The position numbers and the translations under genes are program-made. DNA of 27,293 bases, taken from Bacteroides sp. CAG:144. Lineage in GTDB: Bacteria; Bacteroidota; Bacteroidia; Bacteroidales; UBA11471. The stretch lies in NCBI GenBank assembly GCA_000434215.1, contig HF999685.1:16616-43908 (forward strand), written 5' to 3'. Shown here piece by piece: positions 8,399 to 16,110 of this stretch (positions are counted from its first letter, which is position 1; each line of letters starts with the position of its first letter). The notes under the pieces are model-generated. The model saw only the letters and a list, made by a program, of their open reading frames with translations, was not told where the DNA came from and made no database searches.

Positions 8399-8776
8399 AT
8401 GGGCAAGAAAACACGTTATTCCGATGCAGAGCTGGAAGAATTTCGCGCTATTATTCAAGACAAACTCGAAAAAGCATATAAAGATTATGAGTTGCTGAAA
8501 GCTTCTGTCATGAATGCCGACGGTAACGACACCAGCGACACCTCTCCCACATTCAAAGTTCTGGAAGAGGGTGCAACGACTCTCTCCAAAGAAGAAGCCG
8601 GGCAACTGGCTCAGCGACAAATGAAATTCATACAGCACCTGCAAGCCGCACTGGTACGTATCGAAAACAAGACATACGGCATTTGCAGGGAAACCGGGGA
8701 ACTGATTCCCAAAGAACGCCTTTACGCCGTTCCTCATGCCACATTGAGTATCAATGCGAAGAAAGAACAGAAATGA
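8399..8776 (+). CDS. TraR/DksA-family regulator lacking most zinc ligands
   Basis: A 125-residue protein with the DksA layout: a coiled-coil (about 10-90) whose tip carries D44-x2-D47-x-S49, like the DxxDxA motif that reaches the RNA polymerase active site, then a C-terminal globular zinc-finger-like region (YGICRETGELIPKERLYAVP). The expected ligand spacing C-x2-C-x17-C-x2-C falls on C96, T99, S117 and A120, so only one cysteine remains and zinc binding by this site is unlikely. From the family I infer a secondary-channel regulator of RNA polymerase that may act with ppGpp. It is the first gene after a promoter, and its stop overlaps the lspA start (ATGA). Confidence 0.9.
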   Translation: MGKKTRYSDAELEEFRAIIQDKLEKAYKDYELLKASVMNADGNDTSDTSPTFKVLEEGATTLSKEEAGQLAQRQMKFIQHLQAALVRIENKTYGICRETGELIPKERLYAVPHATLSINAKKEQK

Positions 8777-9405
8777 CAAAACGGCAAATTGCTTTTCTTT
8801 CCATATTTTTGGTGCTGATTATCGATCAAGCATCAAAAATATGGATTAAAACCCATTTTACTTTGGGCGAATCCGTAGTCATCTTTCCGTGGTTTCGCAT
8901 TCTTTTTATCGAAAACAACGGAATGGCATTTGGTATCGAGATTCTCGGTAAGTTGTTTCTCAGCTTGTTCAGGGTTGTAGCTATTGCTGTAATCGGATAC
9001 TATTTATATAGGCTTACACAACGAGCCGTTCGTTATAAAAACGGATTCGTCATCTGCATATCGCTTATATTTGCAGGGGCAATGGGGAACATCATCGACT
9101 CGCTTTTTTATGGGTTAATATTCAGCGAATCGACTTTCTATACAGTAGCGACGTTCATGCCCGAGGGTGGAGGTTATGCACCTTTCCTATATGGTAAAGT
9201 GGTAGATATGCTTTATTTTCCGTTATTCGGGTTTTACTGGCCCAAATCTATGCCGTTTATCGGGGGAGAATATTTTGAATTCTTCCACCCCATTTTCAAT
9301 ATCGCCGATGCTTCTATATCAGTGGGGGTAATCGTTCTTATCTTATTCTACCGGCACACATTCTCGTCTTCCCTCTCGGAATTATTCCCATCGAAGTCGA
9401 AATAA
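8773..9405 (+). CDS. lspA: Lipoprotein signal peptidase (signal peptidase II)
   Basis: A 210-residue inner-membrane aspartyl protease that cleaves prolipoproteins before the lipidated cysteine. Four membrane spans are visible (about 8-24, 60-80, 92-112, 180-196). The catalytic aspartates should be D145 (GKVVDMLYF) and D179 (FNIADASIS), with the conserved ENNGMAFG (47-54) and GNIID (105-109) blocks present. A loop insertion (about 113-140) between GNxxD and the first catalytic Asp makes it longer than E. coli LspA (164 residues); this is usual in Bacteroidota. The start at 8773 is chosen because its ATG overlaps the TGA of the DksA-like gene. An upstream in-frame start would overlap that gene by about 90 bases. 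Confidence 0.96.
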   Translation: MTKRQIAFLSIFLVLIIDQASKIWIKTHFTLGESVVIFPWFRILFIENNGMAFGIEILGKLFLSLFRVVAIAVIGYYLYRLTQRAVRYKNGFVICISLIFAGAMGNIIDSLFYGLIFSESTFYTVATFMPEGGGYAPFLYGKVVDMLYFPLFGFYWPKSMPFIGGEYFEFFHPIFNIADASISVGVIVLILFYRHTFSSSLSELFPSKSK

Positions 9406-9417
9406 AAACGCTATAAG

Positions 9418-10200
9418 ATGTCCCGTGTAAAGCGAATATTAGGCGCAGGAATATTTTTCGTTCTCATTTTTACGGCGTGCGAACAAATCCCGTCGCATAT
9501 CATCGCTCCTGAACAAATGGAAACACTGCTCATTGATATACACAAAGCCGAAGCGATTTCGGACAACCTGACCCAATACGCATCGGATAGAGAAAAGGAA
9601 AGACTGCGGCAATCGGTATTTGACCGGCATCATGTAACACAAGCGCAATTCGATACCTCGCTGGTTTGGTACAGCGAGCACATGACCAAATATTCTCAAA
9701 TATACAACAACGTTACTGCAAGGCTGAAAGAGGAAGATGATGCCGTGAAAACGTTGTTGGTCGAACGCAAAAGTTCTCCCCTCACTCGGCCCGGCGACTC
9801 GATCGACGTATGGAACAAAGACCCGTATTACTTGTTCGAACCCCGTCTGTACCGTCATGTCCTATTGTTCAATATCCTTGCCGACGATAATTTCAGGGAA
9901 AACGATATCTTCCAACTCTCGATCAACTTCGACCAACTGCCTCAGGGAATACCCGACAAAGCCCGTATTACACTCGTGATAAGACACCGTAATGACTCTA
10001 TCTATTCGGTAACACGGGAGATTCTGCACAACGGTACGACGATGATCGAGGCGCAGGCTCAAAACGACAAGGTTACACGTGTCATGGGCAGCATTGAAGT
10101 CCCACTGCACCCGATGTGGCAGGAAACATACGCCAATAAAATCTCTTTATTACGTATCCGCCATAAAAACCGGCCGAACGTCCCCAAATCCGCATCATGA
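9418..10200 (+). CDS. DUF4296 lipoprotein
   Basis: A 260-residue lipoprotein. The signal peptide (residues 1-20) ends at the lipobox FTAC, giving a lipidated Cys21. The residues after it (EQIPSHII) lack an acidic surface-export signal, so it probably faces the periplasm. The segment IIAPEQMETLLIDIHKAEAI (about 28-47) and the helical region that follows match the DUF4296 pattern, of unknown function. The C-terminal half (about 140-250) is predicted to be strand-rich. It starts 12 bases after lspA, whose product should process it, and its TGA overlaps the next start. Confidence 0.8.
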   Translation: MSRVKRILGAGIFFVLIFTACEQIPSHIIAPEQMETLLIDIHKAEAISDNLTQYASDREKERLRQSVFDRHHVTQAQFDTSLVWYSEHMTKYSQIYNNVTARLKEEDDAVKTLLVERKSSPLTRPGDSIDVWNKDPYYLFEPRLYRHVLLFNILADDNFRENDIFQLSINFDQLPQGIPDKARITLVIRHRNDSIYSVTREILHNGTTMIEAQAQNDKVTRVMGSIEVPLHPMWQETYANKISLLRIRHKNRPNVPKSAS

Positions 10201-10562
10201 CGGTCCACACATTTTTAGCTCATTTTATTTATGGGGAAAAAGGATTGACAGGGCAGCATCTGCTGCACGTCGATACCTTACATCACACGATCGCTCTGTC
10301 GCCTTACGAAAAAGAGACGGCCGGGACCCGTTTCTGCGACGGAATCTTATTCGTCGCCAATGCTTCATTCGAAGTTTGCAAACCGCAAATCATAGCCGAG
10401 CTGAAAGCCCAAAACATTTTCACCCTGTCTGCACTGGCCTCCTACCTATCCGATTCATCGACACTATTGCCGTTTTGTAAGCCGCCAATATCCCGCTTGT
10501 ATGCCATAATCCCCTCTCCGTCAAATAAAGAGATATATTTACAAGAAATCTTATCGTTATAA
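10197..10562 (+). CDS. Conserved-looking hypothetical protein, 121 residues
   Basis: The ATG overlaps the stop of the DUF4296 gene (ATGA), which strongly supports translation and operon membership. The sequence starts MTVHTFLAHFIYGEKGLTGQ. It has no signal peptide, no clear membrane span and two cysteines. I do not recognise the family. The gene closes the cluster of DksA-like regulator, lspA and DUF4296 lipoprotein. Its position hints at a link to the same process, but the sequence offers no specific function. Confidence 0.7.
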   Translation: MTVHTFLAHFIYGEKGLTGQHLLHVDTLHHTIALSPYEKETAGTRFCDGILFVANASFEVCKPQIIAELKAQNIFTLSALASYLSDSSTLLPFCKPPISRLYAIIPSPSNKEIYLQEILSL

Positions 10563-10580
10563 TTATATGAAGTTTTTTCG

Positions 10581-10588
10581 TATCTTTG
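10581..10588 (+). promoter_or_regulatory. Promoter -7 box of the glycosyltransferase gene
   Basis: TATCTTTG is an exact TAnnTTTG match, 31 bases before the start of the glycosyltransferase gene. No convincing -33 element is seen. Confidence 0.6.
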
Positions 10589-10619
10589 TTGATATAAAAA
10601 AACAATATATTCCATTTAT

Positions 10620-11573
10620 ATGAGACTTGCGATTGTCGTGCCTTGCTACAACGAGGAAGGCGTTATCGGAGAATCGGCCCGGCAACTTACATGCATACTG
10701 AAAGGGTTGATCGATAAAGATAAAATTTCGGAAAACAGTTTTATCCTGTTTGTCAACGACGGCAGTAAAGACAATACATGGCCGATGATCGAGGAATTAT
10801 ATAAAAACGACAAACATATATTCGGTCTGAGTTTGGCATTGAACCGTGGACATCAGAATGCCCTGCTGGCAGGGCTGATGACGGTCAAGGACATCTGCGA
10901 TGCTGCTGTATCGATCGACGCCGACTTGCAAGACGATGTCTCCGCCATCGAAAGCATGGTCGACGCTTTTACACAAGGGTTCGATATTGTCTACGGCGTG
11001 CGGAGTTCCCGCAAGACCGATACTTTTTTCAAGCGTACAACGGCTCTGATGTTTTACCGGCTAATGTCGGGATTGGGAGCCAACTCGGTATATAACCACG
11101 CCGACTACCGATTGATGAGCCACCGCGCCTTGCAATTCTTATCGGAATATCCCGAGCGGAATCTTTTTCTACGCGGTATCATTCCTACGATCGGTTACAA
11201 AACGACTTGCGTCTATTACGAGCGGAAAGAGCGTTTTGCCGGGGTATCGAAGTACCCTTTGCGTAAAATGATCAACTTCGCCATCGAGGGTATCACCTCA
11301 TTCTCCACCAGACCTATACGGCTCATCTCCTCCATGGGTTTTCTCATACTTTTTATCACTCTTGTCATGGCGATTTATACGCTTGTTTCGTTTTTCATCG
11401 GGCGTACCGTAGAAGGCTGGACGTCGTTGATGCTTTCTTTTTGGTTCTTGGGCAGCGTGTTGCTCATTGCCATAGGTACCATAGGAGAATATATCGGGAA
11501 AATATACATCGAGGTAAAACAGCGCCCGCGTTATAATATCGAGACATTTCTCACACACGATCACGAGTCGTAA
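10620..11573 (+). CDS. GT2 polyprenyl-phosphate glycosyltransferase (GtrB/DPM1-like)
   Basis: A 317-residue GT2 family enzyme. The N-terminal GT-A domain has the nucleotide-binding start VVPCYNEEG (6-14), FVNDGSKDNT (44-53) and the metal-binding SIDADLQDD (98-106; D100 and D102). Two C-terminal membrane segments (about 237-258 and 268-292) anchor it in the inner membrane. This is the layout of GtrB/ArnC-type enzymes that move a sugar from a nucleotide donor to undecaprenyl phosphate, supplying the lipid-linked sugar for surface glycan decoration. The sugar cannot be told from sequence. It has its own promoter, and no flippase gene lies next to it. Confidence 0.9.
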   Translation: MRLAIVVPCYNEEGVIGESARQLTCILKGLIDKDKISENSFILFVNDGSKDNTWPMIEELYKNDKHIFGLSLALNRGHQNALLAGLMTVKDICDAAVSIDADLQDDVSAIESMVDAFTQGFDIVYGVRSSRKTDTFFKRTTALMFYRLMSGLGANSVYNHADYRLMSHRALQFLSEYPERNLFLRGIIPTIGYKTTCVYYERKERFAGVSKYPLRKMINFAIEGITSFSTRPIRLISSMGFLILFITLVMAIYTLVSFFIGRTVEGWTSLMLSFWFLGSVLLIAIGTIGEYIGKIYIEVKQRPRYNIETFLTHDHES

Positions 11574-11697
11574 GAGTACAATCACCTACAATGTTTCTTC
11601 TCCATACGATGTCGTGTTGGAATGGTAATCCGTACTCAAAAGAGCGCCATTCCGACGAACGCAGGGGGGGGAATTTATTGCCAAGTGCAAAGCACAA

Positions 11698-11724
11698 GAT
11701 CTCTCACTTACGTTTGAGATGACA
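11698..11724 (+). repeat. Short intergenic repeat unit (copy 1)
   Basis: Contains CTCACTTACGTTTGAGATGA, a diverged relative of the units at 11846 and 11946 that share the pattern GATTC-TCAC-ACGTTC-GAATGACA. It is one of at least four copies in a spacer of about 520 bases. A run of eight G lies just upstream (11664-11671). Confidence 0.6.
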
Positions 11725-11728
11725 ATTC

Positions 11729-11768
11729 TGTCATTCCGGGCGAGGCCGATAGGCCGACGAGGAATCCC
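11729..11768 (-). repeat. Short intergenic repeat unit (inverted copy)
   Basis: Starts TGTCATTCCGGGCGAGG and ends GACGAGGAATCCC, the reverse complement of the GGGATTCCTC...GAATGACA pattern of the neighbouring units, with a GC-rich middle (GGCCGATAGGCC). It carries the same terminal sequences in the opposite orientation. Confidence 0.6.
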
Positions 11769-11845
11769 GCGTTGTTTGCCGGAGATTTCCTTTTACAAGA
11801 GATACTTCGCTTTTCCTATGTATGACATTCTCCCGATAATGGATT

Positions 11846-11911
11846 GAGATTCCTCACATACGTTCGGAATGACATTTGCTTTGAAAAAGGTGTCTTCGGG
11901 GTTACTCCCTC
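11846..11911 (+). repeat. Longer repeat unit A
   Basis: Begins GAGATTCCTCACATACGTTC and runs through GGAATGACATTTGCTTTG to TCGGGGTTACTCCCTC. It shares both ends with unit B (11946-12023), so the pair forms a diverged direct repeat of 66 and 78 bp. Confidence 0.65.
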
Positions 11912-11945
11912 TTGGCTGTTCTTTTTATGGGACAACCTTGCAACG

Positions 11946-12023
11946 GGGATTCTTCACTACGCTTACGCTACGTTCAGAATGACATTTACTTTGGAAATGG
12001 GATTCCTCGGGGTTACACCCCTC
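11946..12023 (+). repeat. Longer repeat unit B
   Basis: Begins GGGATTCTTCACTACGC and continues CTACGTTCAGAATGACATTT to TCGGGGTTACACCCCTC. It resembles unit A with a short insertion. Translated on the minus strand it yields CHSERSVSVVKNPR, the kind of spurious peptide repeatedly predicted from this sort of bacterial intergenic repeat, so the ORF there is not a gene. Confidence 0.65.
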
Positions 12024-12034
12024 TGAATGATACG

Positions 12035-12074
12035 AAAAAACAGCCCCGTACCGGCATATAGCCGATACGGGGCT
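12035..12074 (-). terminator. Intrinsic terminator of the SusCD operon
   Basis: On the minus strand AGCCCCGTATCGGC pairs with GCCGGTACGGGGCT around a five-base loop (14-bp stem, one mismatch), then GTTTTTTC. It lies 22 bases after the stop of the TlpA-like gene and is the clearest terminator in the window. Confidence 0.9.
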
Positions 12075-12096
12075 TCCCTTATGAAATACGTAAATT

Positions 12097-13221
12097 TTAT
12101 TCGTAAAGTCCGGCAACAAAGTTTGCCAACTCCTCACCTCTCAAATCCTGAGCAATGATTTTTCCTTCGGGATCGATGATATACATACGAGGAATACCGG
12201 TAACATTGTATTGTTTGGCAACAGGACATTCCCAACCTTTGAGCGACGATACATGGTGCCAGTTCATATCGTTTTTCTTAATGGCAGCTTTCCACGGACC
12301 GGCTGTCTCGTCGAGCGAAACACCGAATATCTCGAAGCCCTTGTCATGGTACTTCTCGTAAATGGCTTTTACATTGGGAACTTCACGCAAGCAAGGACCA
12401 CACCACGAAGCCCAGAAGTCAAGCAATACATAGTGTCCGCGCAAGCTCGACAACGAAAGCTCGGTACTGTCGGGAGTCATCAACGTAATGTCGGGAGCCG
12501 TACCGCCTATCGAAACAGCCGCCAATGCCTCTACCGCATTTTTCAATTCCAGACCGGGAGCCGATTGTTTCACACGGTCGGTCAGAGCATCGTATGCAAC
12601 CTGTACGGTATCGAAAGGCATGCTTCTTATCATATAATCCTTGATAAAATAGGCAACACCATAATTATTTTTGGCAGAGTCCACGAAATTATAGATACTT
12701 TCATTCATTCTGGCATCCATCATATCGAAGAATACGACGGCCGAATCCAGAGTCATCGTCGTATCTTTTCCCTGTAAGATGTTCGATAAGGCAAACATAC
12801 GCCCCAGTTGCATGAAAGAAGCGGTCATAATCATCTGCGTACCTTGCTCATACACTTTCTGTTCATCACCTACGGCTTCGATCGAAAGGGTTTCATAGGT
12901 CGAACTGTCCTTTGCTGTACGAAGTTCTGTGGCTATCGTTACGACAACAGGAATTTCCGAAACAAGAATTTCCTTTTTCGCTTCTTTTGCAGCATTGAGT
13001 TCATACACATCTACTCCGGCAGGAAGGGTAAACGAGAACGAACCATCGGCAGCTACAACGACCGAGTCGATGACCGGAGTCTCATCATTCACTTTCTTTT
13101 GCAGATACACCGTTTTTCCGGCGCCATCTGCCCATTTTCCTTCTACCGTGTACTGGGGCGTACAAGCCGACAAGCACACCATACCTGTTAAGGCGATTGC
13201 GGTTAAATTTTTCAATTTCAT
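12097..13221 (-). CDS. TlpA-like thioredoxin lipoprotein with N-terminal DUF4369-like domain
   Basis: A 374-residue lipoprotein. The signal peptide MKLKNLTAIALTGMVCLSAC ends in a lipobox with Cys20. The next residues (TPQYTVEG) lack an acidic export signal, so it should face the periplasm. A strand-rich DUF4369-like domain (about 22-115) and a helical linker (120-235) precede a C-terminal thioredoxin domain with FWASWCGPC (Cys274 and Cys277) and a later cis-proline region (VTGIPRMYI). It should reduce or exchange disulfides outside the cytoplasm. I place the start at 13221; the 17 upstream in-frame codons are part of an intergenic stem-loop and would precede the obvious signal peptide. It is the last gene of the SusCD operon. 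Confidence 0.92.
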   Translation of the reverse strand: MKLKNLTAIALTGMVCLSACTPQYTVEGKWADGAGKTVYLQKKVNDETPVIDSVVVAADGSFSFTLPAGVDVYELNAAKEAKKEILVSEIPVVVTIATELRTAKDSSTYETLSIEAVGDEQKVYEQGTQMIMTASFMQLGRMFALSNILQGKDTTMTLDSAVVFFDMMDARMNESIYNFVDSAKNNYGVAYFIKDYMIRSMPFDTVQVAYDALTDRVKQSAPGLELKNAVEALAAVSIGGTAPDITLMTPDSTELSLSSLRGHYVLLDFWASWCGPCLREVPNVKAIYEKYHDKGFEIFGVSLDETAGPWKAAIKKNDMNWHHVSSLKGWECPVAKQYNVTGIPRMYIIDPEGKIIAQDLRGEELANFVAGLYE

Positions 13222-13244
13222 AGTTTTATTGTTTATTATCGCAA

Positions 13245-13282
13245 CAATCCTTACACACCCTGAAAGGAGCATGTAAGGATTG
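13245..13282 (-). other. Stem-loop between the lipoprotein and TlpA-like genes
   Basis: CAATCCTTACA (13245-13255) and TGTAAGGATTG (13272-13282) are perfect reverse complements, an 11-bp stem with a 16-base loop, in the 77-base spacer between two co-directional genes. No strong T-run follows on the minus strand. It may be an RNA-stabilising or attenuating hairpin that lowers expression of the last gene. Confidence 0.65.
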
Positions 13283-13298
13283 CTACATTTACAGTTTA

Positions 13299-14516
13299 TT
13301 ATTGTTTATCGGCCAGTGTAACGCCATATTGTGCAAAATATTCTTTGCAGAGTTCTACACGGGCCTTGATGTCGGGAAGCACATCTTCTTTGGTTTTTCC
13401 ACTACCATTCAAGTAATCCTCGGCCGGTGGAAATGCAAAGAAACCATTTTCTTCCAGAGAAAGAGATGCTTCTACTTCGGCATAATAGGCTTCTTTCTCG
13501 GCAGCCGTTGTCGTTACGATAAAGGCTACATAATCACCCATAACCTGTGCCAATGAAGGACGGAAATAATTGGCATAATAAGCCGTAGGATAACCAACTT
13601 CCGCAACTTGTTCGCTGCTAAAAAGATTCAGCTCACAAACTCCTACTCGGCCGGGACGCAATTCGCTCTGATACCAAATAGTCGGCACATGCCACAGATT
13701 TTCGCCGTTTACGATTTCGTCAAACGAATTCCAATACAATCCATAATTCACCCATCCTTCTTCGAAATCATCGGCCGTCGAACTATAATAACCATCGCTG
13801 TTTGCATTCACAGAGAAAATCAGACCTCCTAAGTCTACACCCACCGTGTAGTCGATACTGTATTGATTGAATTCGGTCGGTTCTTCCAACTGCGAATTGG
13901 CGATATTGGAGAAAACATATTCCACAACCAATGAAGTATAAAGACGTTTCAGATAGGTCTTATCCATCGTGTCGAAATCAGCGCAGCAGTGCGAGAACAT
14001 GATAAATTCGGGACAACAAGTTCCTCCTTCAAAAGCATAATGTATATCTTTCGAATGACTTACCAATCCCATACCGCGATTGGTATAATAAGGATTATAT
14101 TGTACTTCGCTGGCAAAATAGATGGTGCGAGGCATATATTTTGCAATAAAATCATTACCGAATACAGGGAATACTTCGGTTTCGAGGAAATTGAGAACTT
14201 TACCCACATACTCGTTATCGGCCGCCACAAAATACTGTCCGTAGAAATCGGGAACGGAATCACCGTCTTCTGTAACAATGTCGGTATCCCATTTAAACAT
14301 ACGACCATCGGGTGAAGCATAGCAGAAAGTCGCCGTATCGACATCGAGCGTAGCATTCAAGTCGTACTTGGTATTGAAGGCATCAATAGCTTCATCGGGA
14401 GTCTGGTTAGTAATATCATTACCGTTGCCACCGTCGTTATTATTGTCGTCGTCGCTACAAGCGGTAAACGCCACTGCTGCCAACAAACAGCTTGCAAACA
14501 TCAAAGTTTTTTTCAT
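13299..14516 (-). CDS. Surface lipoprotein, degenerate SusCD-associated zinc metallohydrolase-like
   Basis: A 405-residue lipoprotein: signal peptide 1-19, lipobox FTAC with Cys20, then an acidic/Asn tract (SDDDNNNDGGNGND), a Bacteroidota surface-export type signal. The order of segments (acidic linker, DxDTATFCYAS-like strand, FIAKYMPRTIYF, a helix at 188-205, EGWVNYGLYW at 253-262, and a C-terminal VELCKEYFAQYGVTL) resembles the lipoprotein family with HExxH encoded beside SusCD pairs (TIGR04549/PF15890-like). Where HExxH is expected the sequence reads V198-E-Y-V-F202, so both histidines are missing. Two vicinal cysteine pairs (C167-C168, C177-C178) are unusual. It is probably a non-catalytic binding protein. 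The family call is from memory and moderate; the third-gene position after susC and susD supports it. Confidence 0.65.
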   Translation of the reverse strand: MKKTLMFASCLLAAVAFTACSDDDNNNDGGNGNDITNQTPDEAIDAFNTKYDLNATLDVDTATFCYASPDGRMFKWDTDIVTEDGDSVPDFYGQYFVAADNEYVGKVLNFLETEVFPVFGNDFIAKYMPRTIYFASEVQYNPYYTNRGMGLVSHSKDIHYAFEGGTCCPEFIMFSHCCADFDTMDKTYLKRLYTSLVVEYVFSNIANSQLEEPTEFNQYSIDYTVGVDLGGLIFSVNANSDGYYSSTADDFEEGWVNYGLYWNSFDEIVNGENLWHVPTIWYQSELRPGRVGVCELNLFSSEQVAEVGYPTAYYANYFRPSLAQVMGDYVAFIVTTTAAEKEAYYAEVEASLSLEENGFFAFPPAEDYLNGSGKTKEDVLPDIKARVELCKEYFAQYGVTLADKQ

Positions 14517-14559
14517 AATTCACTTTAAATTAAAAGGTTTGTAATTCGGGTTTATTCCA

Positions 14560-16098
14560 TCAATAAGAAATCATAGAGCGTACCGGACGGGAGTTTACAT
14601 TCTGCGGATTGATTCTCCGTTCGGCGATCGGGAAATTCAGCGTATAGGCCGCATCATCCTTCTCCAATTTGTAATAACCGGCTTTACCGTATGGGTGTAC
14701 AATCTCCGTTCTTGTCGTGCGGCGAAGATCGATAAACCGGTGCAACTCCTCGAAACAGAGTTCGCGACGGCGCTCGTCCCAAATAAATTGCACGATTTCC
14801 TCTCCTCCCCTAAAATCGGACGGCGTCAATTCCCGATAAGCCTGTGCGTCCAATCGGTATTTGCGCAGACGATTGGCATAATCGAGCGCTGTATCGTAAT
14901 CGGGACTCTCTTTCCGCGCATACGCTTCGGCCAACGTAACGTATGCCTCGGCCGATCGGAATGCCGCTCTCATATAGAGATTATCATAGGAATTAAACTT
15001 CAAGGCATTATAATTTCCCGCATTATAATATTGATCTTTGCCTTTCCGTGGAGGTATATACCAATAGGCCAACCGGTGATCCCCGATGCAGGTCGTCGTA
15101 TCGTAGTCATACAGACCTATTAGGTTATTGTCAATAGTACGAGATAAAGTAAACGTTTGTTCCCCAGAATTCGATATGGAAATAAGAGTAGATATTGTCG
15201 ATGTAGAACCTGCGAAGCAATACATCAATTCCGGATTGGCAGGCTGCATGAAATTATCATAATCAGCCGAACCAGAGATTTCCCCCGGAGCCACCGATTG
15301 TGTACGGTCTGTGATGTCAAAGAGCTTGTCATTAGAAGCCAAAATTTCTTTTCCATACTCGATAGCCGCATCGAAATCATTGGTATAAAGAGCCTTGCGC
15401 ATGGCGACAAAGAGCATGGCATCGTAGCCGATATAGTAATAATTACCGGTATCTTTACCCTTCAAAACTTTCAATCCCTCTACTATATCCTTGTCGATCT
15501 GCTCATATACTTCGGCAAAGGTGGCCCGATTGTAGGGCTGCAACGAAGGGGTCGGGTCGGTCTTCAACGGCACGCACAATGTCTCGGGAGTAGCCATATC
15601 GTAGGGTACGGCATATACATTGGCCAGCATCAAGTAAGAAAATGCCCGGTGAAATAAGGCCTGTCCTCGCAAAATATCTTGTTCTTCGGGCGTACCTTCC
15701 AACCCCCTATTCAAAGCGTCGAGACAAGTGTTGGCCACCAATATCTGGGAATAGAGATAGTTGAACAATTCATCTTCAAACGATTCGTCTTCGATTTCTA
15801 TTTCGTCGCGCCATTGATAGACATAACGATATTTATTCAAAGTAACCGGCAAGGTATTATCTTGTAGAGGTGTATATAATTCCATGTCGTCGGTCATCAG
15901 GTTTAACCAGACACCCATCTTCACCAAATTATAAAAATAACCTTCTCCTTGCAATATTTCGGTGTAATCGGCGCATGTCGTAGGTATCACCAAGTTTTGA
16001 GCCGACCGCTCGAGAAAATCGCTACAACCTCCTGTACTCAAACACAAAGCCAGAAGGATAGGATAAACAACTTTTCGTATCATCGTAGTCATTTTCAT
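14560..16098 (-). CDS. SusD/RagB-family outer-membrane lipoprotein
   Basis: A 512-residue SusD-like lipoprotein. The signal peptide ends at STGGC (lipidated Cys25) and is followed by SDFLER, the usual surface-export start of SusD proteins. The TPR-like helical N-terminal half includes GQALFHRAFSYLMLANVYAV (about 144-163), a hallmark SusD segment. The C-terminal half includes FIWDERRRELCFEELHRFID (about 443-462), the conserved RxxEL-x-FE-x-HRFxDLRR block. It acts as the lid of the SusC barrel and binds the imported ligand at the cell surface. Twelve bases separate it from susC. ATG at 16098 or at 16083 (MIRKVV) could be the start. Confidence 0.96.
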   Translation of the reverse strand: MKMTTMIRKVVYPILLALCLSTGGCSDFLERSAQNLVIPTTCADYTEILQGEGYFYNLVKMGVWLNLMTDDMELYTPLQDNTLPVTLNKYRYVYQWRDEIEIEDESFEDELFNYLYSQILVANTCLDALNRGLEGTPEEQDILRGQALFHRAFSYLMLANVYAVPYDMATPETLCVPLKTDPTPSLQPYNRATFAEVYEQIDKDIVEGLKVLKGKDTGNYYYIGYDAMLFVAMRKALYTNDFDAAIEYGKEILASNDKLFDITDRTQSVAPGEISGSADYDNFMQPANPELMYCFAGSTSTISTLISISNSGEQTFTLSRTIDNNLIGLYDYDTTTCIGDHRLAYWYIPPRKGKDQYYNAGNYNALKFNSYDNLYMRAAFRSAEAYVTLAEAYARKESPDYDTALDYANRLRKYRLDAQAYRELTPSDFRGGEEIVQFIWDERRRELCFEELHRFIDLRRTTRTEIVHPYGKAGYYKLEKDDAAYTLNFPIAERRINPQNVNSRPVRSMISY

Positions 16099-16110
16099 TT
16101 TTATATCAGG

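Noticed and set aside
8683..8772. Longer start for lspA overlapping the DksA-like gene
   Set aside because: The extra residues are hydrophilic and unlike LspA; the ATG at 8773 overlaps the preceding stop and begins the first membrane span.
11664..11671. Run of eight G as a phase-variation tract
   Set aside because: It lies in non-coding repeat DNA, far from any promoter or start codon I can identify.
11925..12137. Minus-strand ORF of 70 codons containing CHSERSVSVVKNPR
   Set aside because: It is a translation of the intergenic repeat units and runs through the operon terminator; such peptides are well-known false predictions.
13222..13272. Longer start for the TlpA-like gene (17 extra codons)
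   Set aside because: The added codons lie in the intergenic stem-loop and would precede a complete lipoprotein signal peptide that begins at 13221.
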